Shown: piece by piece, positions 25,100 through 34,454 of the stretch
How positions within the stretch are numbered: position 1 is the first letter of the stretch
Layout of the letters: each line of letters starts with the position of its first letter
Source: an uncultured Eubacteriales bacterium
GTDB taxonomy: Bacteria; Bacillota; Clostridia; Christensenellales; UBA1242
NCBI GenBank assembly: GCA_948695535.1
Contig: CAPRTS010000002.1
Span: forward strand, 3,975 to 67,974
Reading direction: 5' to 3'
Length of the DNA stretch: 64,000 bases
Notes under the pieces: model-generated
The model's database searches: none
Seen by the model: the letters and a program-made list of their open reading frames with translations, nothing else
Told to the model about the DNA's origin: nothing
Made by a program: the position numbers and the translations under genes

Positions 25100-25965
25100 T
25101 CGTTAACCCCTTGGCCTTCCCGGCAGTAAAAAGCCACAGCAATTGCTTCGGGGCCAGCGTGAGTACCGATCGTGGATCCAATCATGTGTATAGGGAGACT
25201 GTCGGTATGTTCTTGCCATAGGGCACTACTGTCAGCGATGTATTTGCGTAATCGAGTGTCATTCAGTCCCGAATACGCGGTTGCATAAGGTAAGGTGAAA
25301 TCGACGCCACCTTTTTTGTTTATTAGTTGTACTAAAAGATTATTACCGTTCTTTGAACCAATAGCTTTGCCCGCCATTTTTACTTCGCCATCAATAATGC
25401 TGACTACGGGCTTAATATTTAGTAGCCCACCGGCTATCGCAGTAACGGCCGAAATGCGACCACCTTTGCGTAAATATTTCAAAGTGTCCAACAAAGCCAC
25501 TAATTGGATACGTTCTTTCTTGATATTAAGTTCTTGCACAATTGCGGATAAAGATAAACCTTTATCTACCAGTTGGCGTGCATAGTCAACCAAAATCCTT
25601 TCCCCAATGGTCACGTTCTTACTGTCTACAACAGCAACTTGGTTGGGGAAATTTTTGGCAGCCGCTTGGGCACAGTGAAAAGTGCCACTTAACTTTGCCG
25701 ACATGGTAATGCACAACACTTGGTCCCCATTAGCAGTCATGTTTTGAAAAGCTTCATTAAAGCGGTATTGGTTAATTTGACTGGTCAAGGGAATCACGTC
25801 AGTTTCAATCAATTTTTCAAAAAACTGGCGGTGTGTTAAATCAATTCCGTCCATAAACTGTTCATTGCCAAAAGTGATTACCATGGGAATCATTTTAATG
25901 CCTAAAAAGTCGGCTTCGGCAGCGTCGATGTCGCTGGCAGAATCAACTAAGATTTTTATAGCCAT
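25096..25965 (-). CDS. degV: DegV-family fatty-acid-binding protein
   Basis: A 289-aa two-domain DegV protein: ILVDSASDI at the N-terminus, VIPLTSQINQYRFNEAF, LCITMSAKLSGTF and a C-terminal IGSTIGTHAGPEAIAVAFY. Family members hold a fatty acid for phosphorylation by FakA. No fakA is adjacent. AAAGGAG lies before the ATG. Confidence 0.92.
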   Translation of the reverse strand: MAIKILVDSASDIDAAEADFLGIKMIPMVITFGNEQFMDGIDLTHRQFFEKLIETDVIPLTSQINQYRFNEAFQNMTANGDQVLCITMSAKLSGTFHCAQAAAKNFPNQVAVVDSKNVTIGERILVDYARQLVDKGLSLSAIVQELNIKKERIQLVALLDTLKYLRKGGRISAVTAIAGGLLNIKPVVSIIDGEVKMAGKAIGSKNGNNLLVQLINKKGGVDFTLPYATAYSGLNDTRLRKYIADSSALWQEHTDSLPIHMIGSTIGTHAGPEAIAVAFYCREGQGVNE

Positions 25966-26088
25966 ATTTTACTCCTTTTGTTTACAGTGTATAAAAATGT
26001 TATATAGGTTTTTAAAAAACTTGTCAAAGGTTTTTAATTATCTTAATTAAATTTGCCAAATTTTTTTGTTTTTGATAAGATAAACATT

Positions 26089-26592
26089 ATGGTAGCCAAA
26101 GATTTAAGTAAAATGTTTGCAGATTATCATTTACCTCGTTTTGCTGAACTGCCGACCATGGGACTATTTTTAGAGCAAACGGTGAAATACGTTAATCAAA
26201 TTCTTAGTCCTTTGGGTAGTGAGTTCACCTTGACGTCAACCATGGTCAGTAATTACGTCAAACAAAAAATTATTGCTAATCCCCAGCAAAAGACTTATTC
26301 GCGTCAACAGATTGCTTATTTGATTTATATTACGTTGATAAAAAATGTGGTATCGTTGAAAGACATTACCGAAATGTTTGCTATTCAAAAAGATGAATAC
26401 ACCTTGGCGGTAGCTTATGATTATTTTTGTGCGGAGTTCGAAAATGTTTTACAATATGTTTTCCAAAATCAATCATCGATACGCTTTATTGGCGGCCCGT
26501 TAACGCCATCTAAACGTTTATTGAAAAATACGATCATGGCGATTGTGTACCAATTATATTTAAGTAAGTACCTATCCGCATTAAAGAGTTGA
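26089..26592 (+). CDS. DUF1836 protein
   Basis: ATG at 26089 is preferred over an upstream TTG (167 aa). LPTMGLFLEQTVKYVNQIL, LTSTMVSNYVKQKII and YSRQQIAYLIYITLIKNVVS follow the DUF1836 pattern, with a MerR-like DNA-binding helix-turn-helix in the middle. It is likely a small regulator. It stands alone and is divergent from degV. Confidence 0.8.
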   Translation: MVAKDLSKMFADYHLPRFAELPTMGLFLEQTVKYVNQILSPLGSEFTLTSTMVSNYVKQKIIANPQQKTYSRQQIAYLIYITLIKNVVSLKDITEMFAIQKDEYTLAVAYDYFCAEFENVLQYVFQNQSSIRFIGGPLTPSKRLLKNTIMAIVYQLYLSKYLSALKS

Positions 26593-26617
26593 GTAAAGTG
26601 TTGCCCAGTGTTATAAT
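26589..26617 (+). promoter_or_regulatory. trkH promoter giving a leaderless mRNA
   Basis: TTGAGT, 17 bp, TATAAT (26612-26617), with the ATG 8 nt after the -10. Confidence 0.65.
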
Positions 26618-26625
26618 ATTGTTCT

Positions 26626-27969
26626 ATGTCTAAACGGAAAAGACTTAATCCGGCTACGAAAATAATCCTCAGTTTTTTACTGGCAATTATAGTGGGTACT
26701 TTTTTGTTAAGTTTACCTATCGCCAGTAAAGATGGCCATTGGTTGCCCTTTATTGACAGTTTGTTAACCGCTACCAGTGCGGTTTGTATTACTGGATTAA
26801 CGGTAGTTGATATTGCACTACATTTCACGTGGTTTGGACAAATAGTTTTATTGTTATTAATCCAAATTGGTGGTTTGGGCTTTATTACAATTACTAGTTT
26901 AGTATTTCTGCTGATTGGTAAGAAAATTACTTATACTGACCGTAAAGCGATTCAAGAAAGTTTAAACCAAGATACGGTGCAGGGCGTAGTTAAAATGATA
27001 CGCCAGGTTGTAATTTTGGTTTTTGCCGTTGAACTGTTAGGTTTTATCGCTTTGGCGCCGTCAATGGTTAATTTATTCGGCTGGGGATCAGGTCTTTTTA
27101 AGGCGTTGTTTATGTCCGTTTCGGCTTTCTGCAACGCTGGTTATGACGTATTGGGGACCGGTAGTAGTTTGACGGGAATTGCTCAAAATGCGTTAGTAAT
27201 TTTGCCGCTGATGCTATTGATCGTTGTCGGCAGTACGGGTTTTACTGTATTATTTGAAATTGGTGGTAAATTCAAACATCACAAACTGTCGTTGCATACT
27301 AAAATTACTTTAATAGTAACGGCGTTATTGTTATTGGTGAGCACAATATCGTATGCTTTATTAGAATGGAATAATCCCGCCACTTTGGGCAAGATGAGTA
27401 TCGGTGGAAAAATTTTAAACGCGTGTTTCATGAGCGTAACACCACGGACAGCGGGGTTCGCCACGGTTGATTACACCCAAGTTACTAATGGCAGTTTGGC
27501 TTTAACGTGTATTTTAATGTTTATTGGTGGTGGTTCTGCTTCAATGGCAGGGGGCATCAAAATTACGACTTTGGTTTGTTTATTGCTGGCAATGTTTGGG
27601 CGAACGCGGCGTAATGGTGATGTTATTATTGCTAAGAAACGCATTTCAAATAAAGTTATTCGCAAGTGTATGCGAGTGTTTTTTTCAGCAGTCTTCTTGA
27701 TTTCGTTAGCCACGTTAGTTATTTGTCTTTGTGAAGGCAGCAAGTTTACTTTGTCCACAGTGTTGTTTGAAACTATATCAGCGCTGTCAACAGTTGGGTT
27801 AAGTTCGGGAATGGTGGTCGCTGCCAGTTGGTTTAGTAAGTTAGTATTTGTAATGTTAATGTTTGTTGGGCGAGTTGGTACTATTACTTTGACGGTAGCC
27901 ATGAGTAATAAAACTGCCGAAATTGTTGAAGAAATTCAGTATCCAGATGCCAAAATTATGGTAGGATAA
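26626..27969 (+). CDS. trkH: TrkH/KtrB-type potassium uptake channel
   Basis: A 447-aa membrane protein with four selectivity-filter-like loops: SAVCITGL, SAFCNAGYDVLG, TPRTAGFATVD and SALSTVGLSSGM. It forms the pore for K+ or Na+ uptake and needs the RCK protein encoded directly downstream. A TATAAT box 8 nt before the ATG leaves no room for a ribosome site. Confidence 0.93.
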   Translation: MSKRKRLNPATKIILSFLLAIIVGTFLLSLPIASKDGHWLPFIDSLLTATSAVCITGLTVVDIALHFTWFGQIVLLLLIQIGGLGFITITSLVFLLIGKKITYTDRKAIQESLNQDTVQGVVKMIRQVVILVFAVELLGFIALAPSMVNLFGWGSGLFKALFMSVSAFCNAGYDVLGTGSSLTGIAQNALVILPLMLLIVVGSTGFTVLFEIGGKFKHHKLSLHTKITLIVTALLLLVSTISYALLEWNNPATLGKMSIGGKILNACFMSVTPRTAGFATVDYTQVTNGSLALTCILMFIGGGSASMAGGIKITTLVCLLLAMFGRTRRNGDVIIAKKRISNKVIRKCMRVFFSAVFLISLATLVICLCEGSKFTLSTVLFETISALSTVGLSSGMVVAASWFSKLVFVMLMFVGRVGTITLTVAMSNKTAEIVEEIQYPDAKIMVG

Positions 27970-27979
27970 ATAAGGAGAT

Positions 27980-28732
27980 ATGATGGAAAATAATGAAATT
28001 AAGAATGAGTCAAAAAAAATCGAAAAAAAAATGAACCAATTTGTAGTTATCGGTTTGGGTCGCTTTGGCAGAAGCGTGGCTACAACTTTGGCGGATAATG
28101 GTAAAGAAGTTTTAGTTATTGATACCAACCGCGAATTGATTAACCAAATGGAAGGCAAGATGGCGGGAGCGGTCGTTGCGGACGCGACTGGAACAGATGT
28201 TTTACATTCGTTGGGTGTACAAAACTTTGATTGTGTAATTAATTGTATTGGTGGTAATTTGCAAGCTAGTATTTTGGTAACCTACATCTGCAAAGAGTTA
28301 GGGGTAAACTATGTGGTAGCACGTTCCAATACGGAACAGAACAAAAAGATTTTGGAACGCATAGGGGCAGATATGGTGGTTTATCCTGAGGTTTTTATGG
28401 GTAAGAAAGTGGCTAACGTTTTAACGAACCCTAGTCTGAACGAAATCTTTGATTTGGCCAATAATTTTAAAATTGTGGAAGTCCCTTTGCCTGATAATTG
28501 GCAAGACAAAACCATTGTTGAATTAGATGTACGCAAAAAATATAAAGTTTCAATAATCTTTATTAAGCGAGCGGATACAGTTATTTCGGTAGAACCGGAA
28601 ACCCAAATGTTAGCCGGGGATATTTTGATTTTAGCCGGTGAAAGTAAGCCTTTGGCAAATATCAGTCATATGACCAGCGAAGTCATTGATACCATGCATT
28701 CTTTGCAAGATGGACTTAATGTCAACGATTAA
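27980..28732 (+). CDS. trkA: TrkA/KtrA-type RCK regulatory subunit
   Basis: A 250-aa protein with an N-terminal Rossmann fold (VIGLGRFGRSVATTL), VIDTN, VADATGTDVL and a C-terminal RCK domain (about 170-240). It binds nucleotides and gates TrkH. An acidic/basic N-terminal extension of about 17 residues is unusual. AAGGAG precedes the start. Confidence 0.93.
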   Translation: MMENNEIKNESKKIEKKMNQFVVIGLGRFGRSVATTLADNGKEVLVIDTNRELINQMEGKMAGAVVADATGTDVLHSLGVQNFDCVINCIGGNLQASILVTYICKELGVNYVVARSNTEQNKKILERIGADMVVYPEVFMGKKVANVLTNPSLNEIFDLANNFKIVEVPLPDNWQDKTIVELDVRKKYKVSIIFIKRADTVISVEPETQMLAGDILILAGESKPLANISHMTSEVIDTMHSLQDGLNVND

Positions 28733-30244
28733 ATGGGAACAGTGAAAATGGCAAAAGTGGTAAAGGACACTTCTACACAATCATTGGTCGAACCTACGGT
28801 AAACAAAACCAAAGCGAAACTTACGGTAGGGGACTTTCTAGATCGCTATTATTGGTATTTCTTTGCTTTAATTGTAGGGCTGGTAGCGTTTTTGTGTTTT
28901 TTCCGTTTGGGTGTTGCTCCGATAGCATCTTCGGATGAAGGAAGGCACGGTGTCAACGCTTACGAAATGATGAAAGAAGGTAACTATATTGCTAATTCTT
29001 ACAATGGTGAAATTGATTACTGGAATTTGAAACCGCCATTATCTTTTTACTTTATTATGTTAGGTTACCGCATTTTCGGCTATAACGCTTGGGGGTTACG
29101 TTTCTTTTCGGCCTTGGCGTACTTAGCCTTAGTAATAATCGTGGCCATTTTTTTGAGAAAGAAATTTAATAGTACGGCCAGTTTGGTGTCAATGTTGATG
29201 TTTGCGGCTTGTTACTTATATTTTATAGCACATTTTGTACGTGCGGGTGATGCCGATGCGTTGTACATCTTATTTGTTGGTGTGTGTTTAATCGCATTGT
29301 ATTTGTCCAGCGAAAATAGTAACTGGTTACATTTGGCTGGTTTAATGGTAGCGTTGGCCTTTCTGACTAAAAGTTATCATGCCATAATCTTATTGCCGAT
29401 TATTCTGTTGTATTTAATTTTTACTAAGGGGTTTCCTAAAATTAAATGGTGGCAATATTTAACAATCACGGCCGTTACTTTATCACCAATTTTAATTTGG
29501 ATGGTCGCACGCGTAGCGTTTGACGGGTGGAAATTTATCAGCGAAATGTTCCTTTATGACGTCTTTAAGCGTTCAACAAATGTTATTGAACAGCATTCGA
29601 CCAATTTTTTTGTTTATTTACCATTCACCATTATGTATGATAATGTGGTAACCTTTTGTGGTGCGTTGTTGATTTTTACTGTTATCCGTAAACTGTGTAA
29701 GCACCAAAAATTAAGTAATCTGGAAAAATTAACTTTATACAGTATGCTCAGTATTTACACTATCTTCGGTTTGGCACGGACAAAAATTGAGTGGTATATT
29801 TGGCCACATTGTGTACCATTGATTATGTTTGCTGCGGTGAAACTGGTAAGTATTTGGCAAAACTCATTAAGTTACGAAATAGTTAAACGTGTCATTGTCG
29901 TGCTCATTTTGGTTGCAACTATTTTTTTGGTTGGTTACAACGCGTTTAACGTGATCACTGTTCAAAATACTAACGAATTACAGGCTTTGATTCGCGAATT
30001 ACCGGTTGCTGACGGCGCAACCTATTTTTACCAGTCCGGTGATACTACAACCTTAGAACGAGCCGAATTATTAGTCTTTGAGTGGCACACCAATCATTAT
30101 CTTGATACCGGCGGAGAAGCCAAATTTAAGCAAACGGACAATGCGTACTTAATAATTAAAACTACTGATAACGCCAATTGGGACAGTGACGCTTACGAAA
30201 TCTTATCCCGGTCACCAAATTATGCAATTTGTTGGCAGAATTAA
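28733..30244 (+). CDS. PMT/ArnT-type glycosyltransferase (GT39/GT83)
   Basis: A 503-aa membrane protein with about 12 segments. The first outer loop has SSDEGRHG with the paired acidic residues of GT-C enzymes, followed by NLKPPLSFYFIMLG. These enzymes move a sugar from a lipid carrier onto a wall polymer, lipid or protein outside the membrane. The start may be 28748 rather than 28733. It ends overlapping a convergent gene by 4 bp. Confidence 0.85.
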   Translation: MGTVKMAKVVKDTSTQSLVEPTVNKTKAKLTVGDFLDRYYWYFFALIVGLVAFLCFFRLGVAPIASSDEGRHGVNAYEMMKEGNYIANSYNGEIDYWNLKPPLSFYFIMLGYRIFGYNAWGLRFFSALAYLALVIIVAIFLRKKFNSTASLVSMLMFAACYLYFIAHFVRAGDADALYILFVGVCLIALYLSSENSNWLHLAGLMVALAFLTKSYHAIILLPIILLYLIFTKGFPKIKWWQYLTITAVTLSPILIWMVARVAFDGWKFISEMFLYDVFKRSTNVIEQHSTNFFVYLPFTIMYDNVVTFCGALLIFTVIRKLCKHQKLSNLEKLTLYSMLSIYTIFGLARTKIEWYIWPHCVPLIMFAAVKLVSIWQNSLSYEIVKRVIVVLILVATIFLVGYNAFNVITVQNTNELQALIRELPVADGATYFYQSGDTTTLERAELLVFEWHTNHYLDTGGEAKFKQTDNAYLIIKTTDNANWDSDAYEILSRSPNYAICWQN

Positions 30245-31137
30245 AGGTAACTGTTTGCCGTACGAATTTTACGTAAAAAACATTTTACCTGCTTAACAGT
30301 GGTACGGGAAATTTGGGTATTAAAAAATAAGTGGTAACAATGATTTTGCCACAAACTTTTTGTAAAATGTTGCTCAACTGGAACTTGGCGGTTTTGTAAT
30401 GCTTGAAAAAGGATTTCGCCTTGCCCTTTGACAAAATAATCGCGTTTAGCGTAAAAAATTTGCACGGGACACCAATCTGGGTTGATAAAAGGTAGTAGAG
30501 ACAAAACGTCGGCGTAGGCGTAATTGGCATTCAATTCACGATATTTAACGCCAGTAATGGCTTGTGCAATATCTTTCACTAAGCCAGAACGACGGCGGGT
30601 AGAATCGTTTAGTAATGCGTTAAAATCGTAGATACCACAAAATAGTATAGCCCCAATAAAGCGAACATTGTTGTTTTTGGTTAAACCTAATCGCGTGCGG
30701 AGAGATGGATTAGTTTGTAGTGCTAGTAAGTAGGCCGCGAAAAAAGCTCCTGCGGAATCACCTGTGACTACTACTTGTGTGGGGTCAACAGGGTAACGGG
30801 ACGTCAACACGTTAATTTGTTCTAGGATTTGCCAAACATCTTTAATCTGTTCAATTATTGTAACGGCGGGACAAAGTCGGTAATTAGCATTAATGACAAA
30901 CCAACCTTCTTTGGCCAGTATTTCGCACCAGTATCGCCGATATTTTTTATCACCAGCTACAAACCCGCCACCATGAAAATTGATAATCACGGGTAAACGG
31001 CGGTCGCATTGGTCGGTTTGGTAATAATAATCGCATTGTCGATCAGAAACTTTGGTAATTTCTTTTAAATGGGTGGGGTTAATGGCGGCTTGCGACACAA
31101 CGTCAAAAATACGAAAAAATAATTTTGCTGACCCCAT
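30241..31137 (-). CDS. Alpha/beta hydrolase, HSL-type esterase
   Basis: The ATG at 31137 gives 298 aa; upstream codons overlap the divergent gene and have no family similarity. Oxyanion motif HGGGFVAGD, nucleophile elbow GDSAGAFFAAYL and a late NHCYHLF His match the hormone-sensitive lipase group. A TTGTAA-16-TATATT promoter ends 4 nt before this ATG. Substrate is unknown. Confidence 0.85.
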   Translation of the reverse strand: MGSAKLFFRIFDVVSQAAINPTHLKEITKVSDRQCDYYYQTDQCDRRLPVIINFHGGGFVAGDKKYRRYWCEILAKEGWFVINANYRLCPAVTIIEQIKDVWQILEQINVLTSRYPVDPTQVVVTGDSAGAFFAAYLLALQTNPSLRTRLGLTKNNNVRFIGAILFCGIYDFNALLNDSTRRRSGLVKDIAQAITGVKYRELNANYAYADVLSLLPFINPDWCPVQIFYAKRDYFVKGQGEILFQALQNRQVPVEQHFTKSLWQNHCYHLFFNTQISRTTVKQVKCFLRKIRTANSYL

Positions 31138-31162
31138 AAATAATATATATCCATATATGCAC

Positions 31163-31191
31163 TTTACAAATGGATAGTTTCCGCATAAAAT
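31163..31191 (+). promoter_or_regulatory. Promoter of the M60 peptidase gene
   Basis: TTTACA, 17 bp, TAAAAT (31186-31191), 11 nt before the ATG. It shares the 65-bp gap with the divergent esterase promoter. Confidence 0.6.
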
Positions 31192-31202
31192 AGAATGGTC
31201 AA

Positions 31203-34200
31203 ATGAGCAAATTGCAAAAATTGTCCGTGCGTGATTATTGGTACTATCGTGGTAACCGTTTTTTTGTAATTTGTGCGTCAACCATTATTTCGGTTTTTAT
31301 TTTCTTTTTTGCCTTGTTAATAATCTATGCTATCGACAACGGTCGCCCGGGTGGCGAGTACGATACGCCGTATAAAACGTACAGCAAAGTGGGGGTCAGC
31401 AGTTCTGTACTCGGTATCACCAAACGTGTTAAACCTATTTCCGAAGCGACGAATGGCGGCTTAGCGGCCTATCCGCGTTATGCCTATACGTTAGGCGGTT
31501 TAACAACCGCTGAAAAGAGCAATTTGATTTTGGAAAACGTCAAACTTTGTGGCAAAGAAACTTGGAGTAACAGTGGGGGCAGTGCTCGCAATGGCTCTTA
31601 CGATCGAATGGATGAGCAAGGGAAATTATATGTTTATGACACCAATGCAAAAGAGTACGTATTGAAAAACGAAGAGCCCCGTCAGTTATACGCACATACC
31701 GCGGCGGACGGCATGTACGGCGGTAAGGTTGCGGACGACGAACCGGCAGTTGTCAAGCAACTGACAATCACGCCACGTACTTATAACAATTATTACGAGG
31801 TTACTGGGCTGTACGCACCAGCCGGTGAAGTGATCAAAATTGAACTTAGTGACGAAGCCATGCAAGCCACCGGCGGTTTGACTTTCCATATCGGACAAGC
31901 CTTATATAACGGCCAAGCCAACAATATTTGGACGGCACGTAACTTTAACCGTATGCCCATAATTTTAAATACCATGTCAATTAATCGCAATACGGCTGTT
32001 TACGACGCAACTACGAAAACTTGGACAGGATACATTGGATCTTTCTTGGGCGGGCCAATTTATATCCGCGACGAATTAAAAGCCTATACTGTGACCATTA
32101 GTGGTGGGGTTAACTACCAACATTTCATCCTGGGTATTACCACACCCGAAGAATATGCACAGTTTGTACAATCTTCCGTGCCTTATTTCGATTTAGAAAT
32201 ATGGTCAACGGGTGTTCTGCTTTCTGGACCACGAACTTACGCACAGAATATGACTTACGACGAGATGTACGAGATTGCGTCACTGTGGGAAAAAATCAGT
32301 TTGGTGACTAACCAAGTTAAAAATCACGGCGTAGTTTTCTTGTTCGATCCGTTCGTGGCGGCAGGGGCAGCGGTTGCTTTCCCAGGGCGCTGGTCGGTGA
32401 ATTGTCCCGCCAGTTGGTTTTGCGAAGCCTTGAATTATCAAGCGTTTGTTACTTCGGGAACTTGGGGTAATTTGCACGAATACCATCATAATTACCAGGG
32501 CTATGGCGTCGGTGACCGCGGCGAAGTAACTAATAATGCGTTAAATTTGGTGTCGTACAGTTTGTTTACCAATATTTCGGCGGCTCGGCAAATCGGTAAT
32601 TACGGCGGTGCGGGTTTCTCCGGTTGGAATACTTATACCAGTGCTACTTGGGCACTGAACCGTGTTAATACGGGGGCGATTTCAAGCACTAACGGTTTGG
32701 CGGTTTACGCCACATTACTGCATAACTTTGGCCAGGACGCTTTTATCCAAACTACCAATGCCAGTGGTAACAATTATTTTAATCGCTGGGCAGCGGTTAC
32801 TCACCAAGACTTTTCTTATTATGACGACTTGGTTAAAAGTTTTGGTCGAACAACAAGTCCAACTGCTACTGATTATCCGTTATTTGTGCCCGTGTCTTGT
32901 GTTTACCAAACGGGACGTAGCTATAATTACGATGGTCAACGCCGTTATTTTGAAACTATGCAACCGTATACGATTCCGTATGGTCAAGAGTTTACACTAG
33001 ATTTGAATCCGTATACTACCAATAAGGACGGTCAATACGTCAGCGGTAGTGTAGTAATCGCCAAGGATTTTACCTACCGCGTGAAAAGGGTTTACGGCCT
33101 TGGTTTGAACGGCACTTTGCAAGCCGTGGGAGACAATCTTTACCGTTTTGTTCCCAATGGTATTTTACGCTCCGGTAAAATTTATGTTACTTTAGAAATT
33201 TTAACCAAGGACGGACAACATACTTACAACGGTAAAACTTTGGACGATGTGGATTTGGTTTTAGAATTTCAACAAACGCACGAGACCAAGAAAAATGTTT
33301 TGGAACGTACTATTTACTCTTTTAAGAATGACCTAACTGCTGAACATTACGATGCTCGCTATTATCACGATACCAATTACGCGGGGGCCAGTGAGGTTAC
33401 GGTTGTTGACAATACTAACGCCGCACAAAACAGCAATACCGACATTTGGTTGTCGGGTGAACAAGTTGGTAAAAACCAAATCATGGAAGTACGCGGGAAA
33501 ATTTATTTCCCCGAGAACGGTAAATACCGTATCTATTTACGTGGGCGAGGCAGTTGTGCGTTGTACCTTTCGTTTAATAATCAAGATTACGCGTTAGGGG
33601 CGTATGTGGACAGTACCATCAATAATGAAGATTCGCCTTATTTTATCGTTAAAAGTGCGGAAGAATGCCAAAGTTTGGGCAGTACTTATACGGTAGGTAC
33701 TTATTATGATGTAACAGTGACGCACGGCAGTTGGCTTTATTTCAAAGAAGTAATGATGGTGCCGAATGCTCCGGGACATTATAACAGTTTTATCGGTATG
33801 GGTATTAAGCAATGGACAACCCCAACTTATACCGCACACGAAAGAGAAAATGGTGAAGTTTATTATCTTGACCAAAATGGTAATGAAGTTTCGCCAACTG
33901 TTGCTGCCAATCCGCAACCAATTGTGCCGACGGGAAATCCTAATTACGCTACGGCTTACCGCCTGACTTACCAGTTTCCACAAACTTTTAAGACGGATTA
34001 TTTTTATACTCCAAATTACACCTATCAACTGGGCGAAAATACTTTCAAACAATACACGCCGGATGAACCGAGTTTGCAATACGTCGGTAATTGGCAATAC
34101 ACCGCGACGGCTTCAAGTTTTGGCCACGTTTATGTTGGTCAACGGGGTGCGGAAATCCGGTGCGTGTTTACGGGAACGCAATTTGGTGTTTGGGTAGCGA

Positions 34201-34376
34201 CGTGTTACGGTACAAACCTGCAAATTTATGTTGATGGTCAGGCTTGCCCGTTAACCAAAATCAGGATTAATGCTAATACTGTGGCGCTAGTTACTCCGGA
34301 ATTTAGTCACCGCCAGCACGATGTCATTATTCGTTGCGTTGGTGTCGGTAATGTTGATTCTGTTTTGGTGCGTTAA
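31203..34376 (+). CDS. Membrane-anchored M60 (enhancin-like) metallopeptidase
   Basis: A 1057-aa protein: one N-terminal membrane segment (about 20-44), then a large M60-like catalytic region with the zinc motif HEYHH (425-429) and a second-shell Glu at 441, the HExxH-x(8-24)-E pattern of the family. After about 590 come an Ig-like domain, a PA14/CBM-like region with DIWLSGEQVGKNQIMEVRGK, and a C-terminal domain with EIRCVFTGTQFGVWVATCYG. M60 enzymes cut mucin-type glycoproteins, so it points to a mucus-living organism. It stays attached to the cell rather than being released. Confidence 0.85.
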   Translation: MSKLQKLSVRDYWYYRGNRFFVICASTIISVFIFFFALLIIYAIDNGRPGGEYDTPYKTYSKVGVSSSVLGITKRVKPISEATNGGLAAYPRYAYTLGGLTTAEKSNLILENVKLCGKETWSNSGGSARNGSYDRMDEQGKLYVYDTNAKEYVLKNEEPRQLYAHTAADGMYGGKVADDEPAVVKQLTITPRTYNNYYEVTGLYAPAGEVIKIELSDEAMQATGGLTFHIGQALYNGQANNIWTARNFNRMPIILNTMSINRNTAVYDATTKTWTGYIGSFLGGPIYIRDELKAYTVTISGGVNYQHFILGITTPEEYAQFVQSSVPYFDLEIWSTGVLLSGPRTYAQNMTYDEMYEIASLWEKISLVTNQVKNHGVVFLFDPFVAAGAAVAFPGRWSVNCPASWFCEALNYQAFVTSGTWGNLHEYHHNYQGYGVGDRGEVTNNALNLVSYSLFTNISAARQIGNYGGAGFSGWNTYTSATWALNRVNTGAISSTNGLAVYATLLHNFGQDAFIQTTNASGNNYFNRWAAVTHQDFSYYDDLVKSFGRTTSPTATDYPLFVPVSCVYQTGRSYNYDGQRRYFETMQPYTIPYGQEFTLDLNPYTTNKDGQYVSGSVVIAKDFTYRVKRVYGLGLNGTLQAVGDNLYRFVPNGILRSGKIYVTLEILTKDGQHTYNGKTLDDVDLVLEFQQTHETKKNVLERTIYSFKNDLTAEHYDARYYHDTNYAGASEVTVVDNTNAAQNSNTDIWLSGEQVGKNQIMEVRGKIYFPENGKYRIYLRGRGSCALYLSFNNQDYALGAYVDSTINNEDSPYFIVKSAEECQSLGSTYTVGTYYDVTVTHGSWLYFKEVMMVPNAPGHYNSFIGMGIKQWTTPTYTAHERENGEVYYLDQNGNEVSPTVAANPQPIVPTGNPNYATAYRLTYQFPQTFKTDYFYTPNYTYQLGENTFKQYTPDEPSLQYVGNWQYTATASSFGHVYVGQRGAEIRCVFTGTQFGVWVATCYGTNLQIYVDGQACPLTKIRINANTVALVTPEFSHRQHDVIIRCVGVGNVDSVLVR

Positions 34377-34416
34377 ATTTGGGGGCAAGCTAAATACAAA
34401 ACTGGCAATAATTAAC

Positions 34417-34445
34417 TTGTTGTTATGGAAAAACCGGCGTATAAT
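34417..34445 (+). promoter_or_regulatory. secD promoter giving a leaderless mRNA
   Basis: TTGTTG, 17 bp, TATAAT (34440-34445), 9 nt before the ATG at 34455. An earlier in-frame ATG at 34425 lies inside the promoter. Confidence 0.65.
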
Positions 34446-34454
34446 GTTAATTAT

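Noticed and set aside
34425..34454. Upstream ATG as the secD start
   Set aside because: It lies between the -35 and -10 elements of the promoter, so it would not be transcribed.
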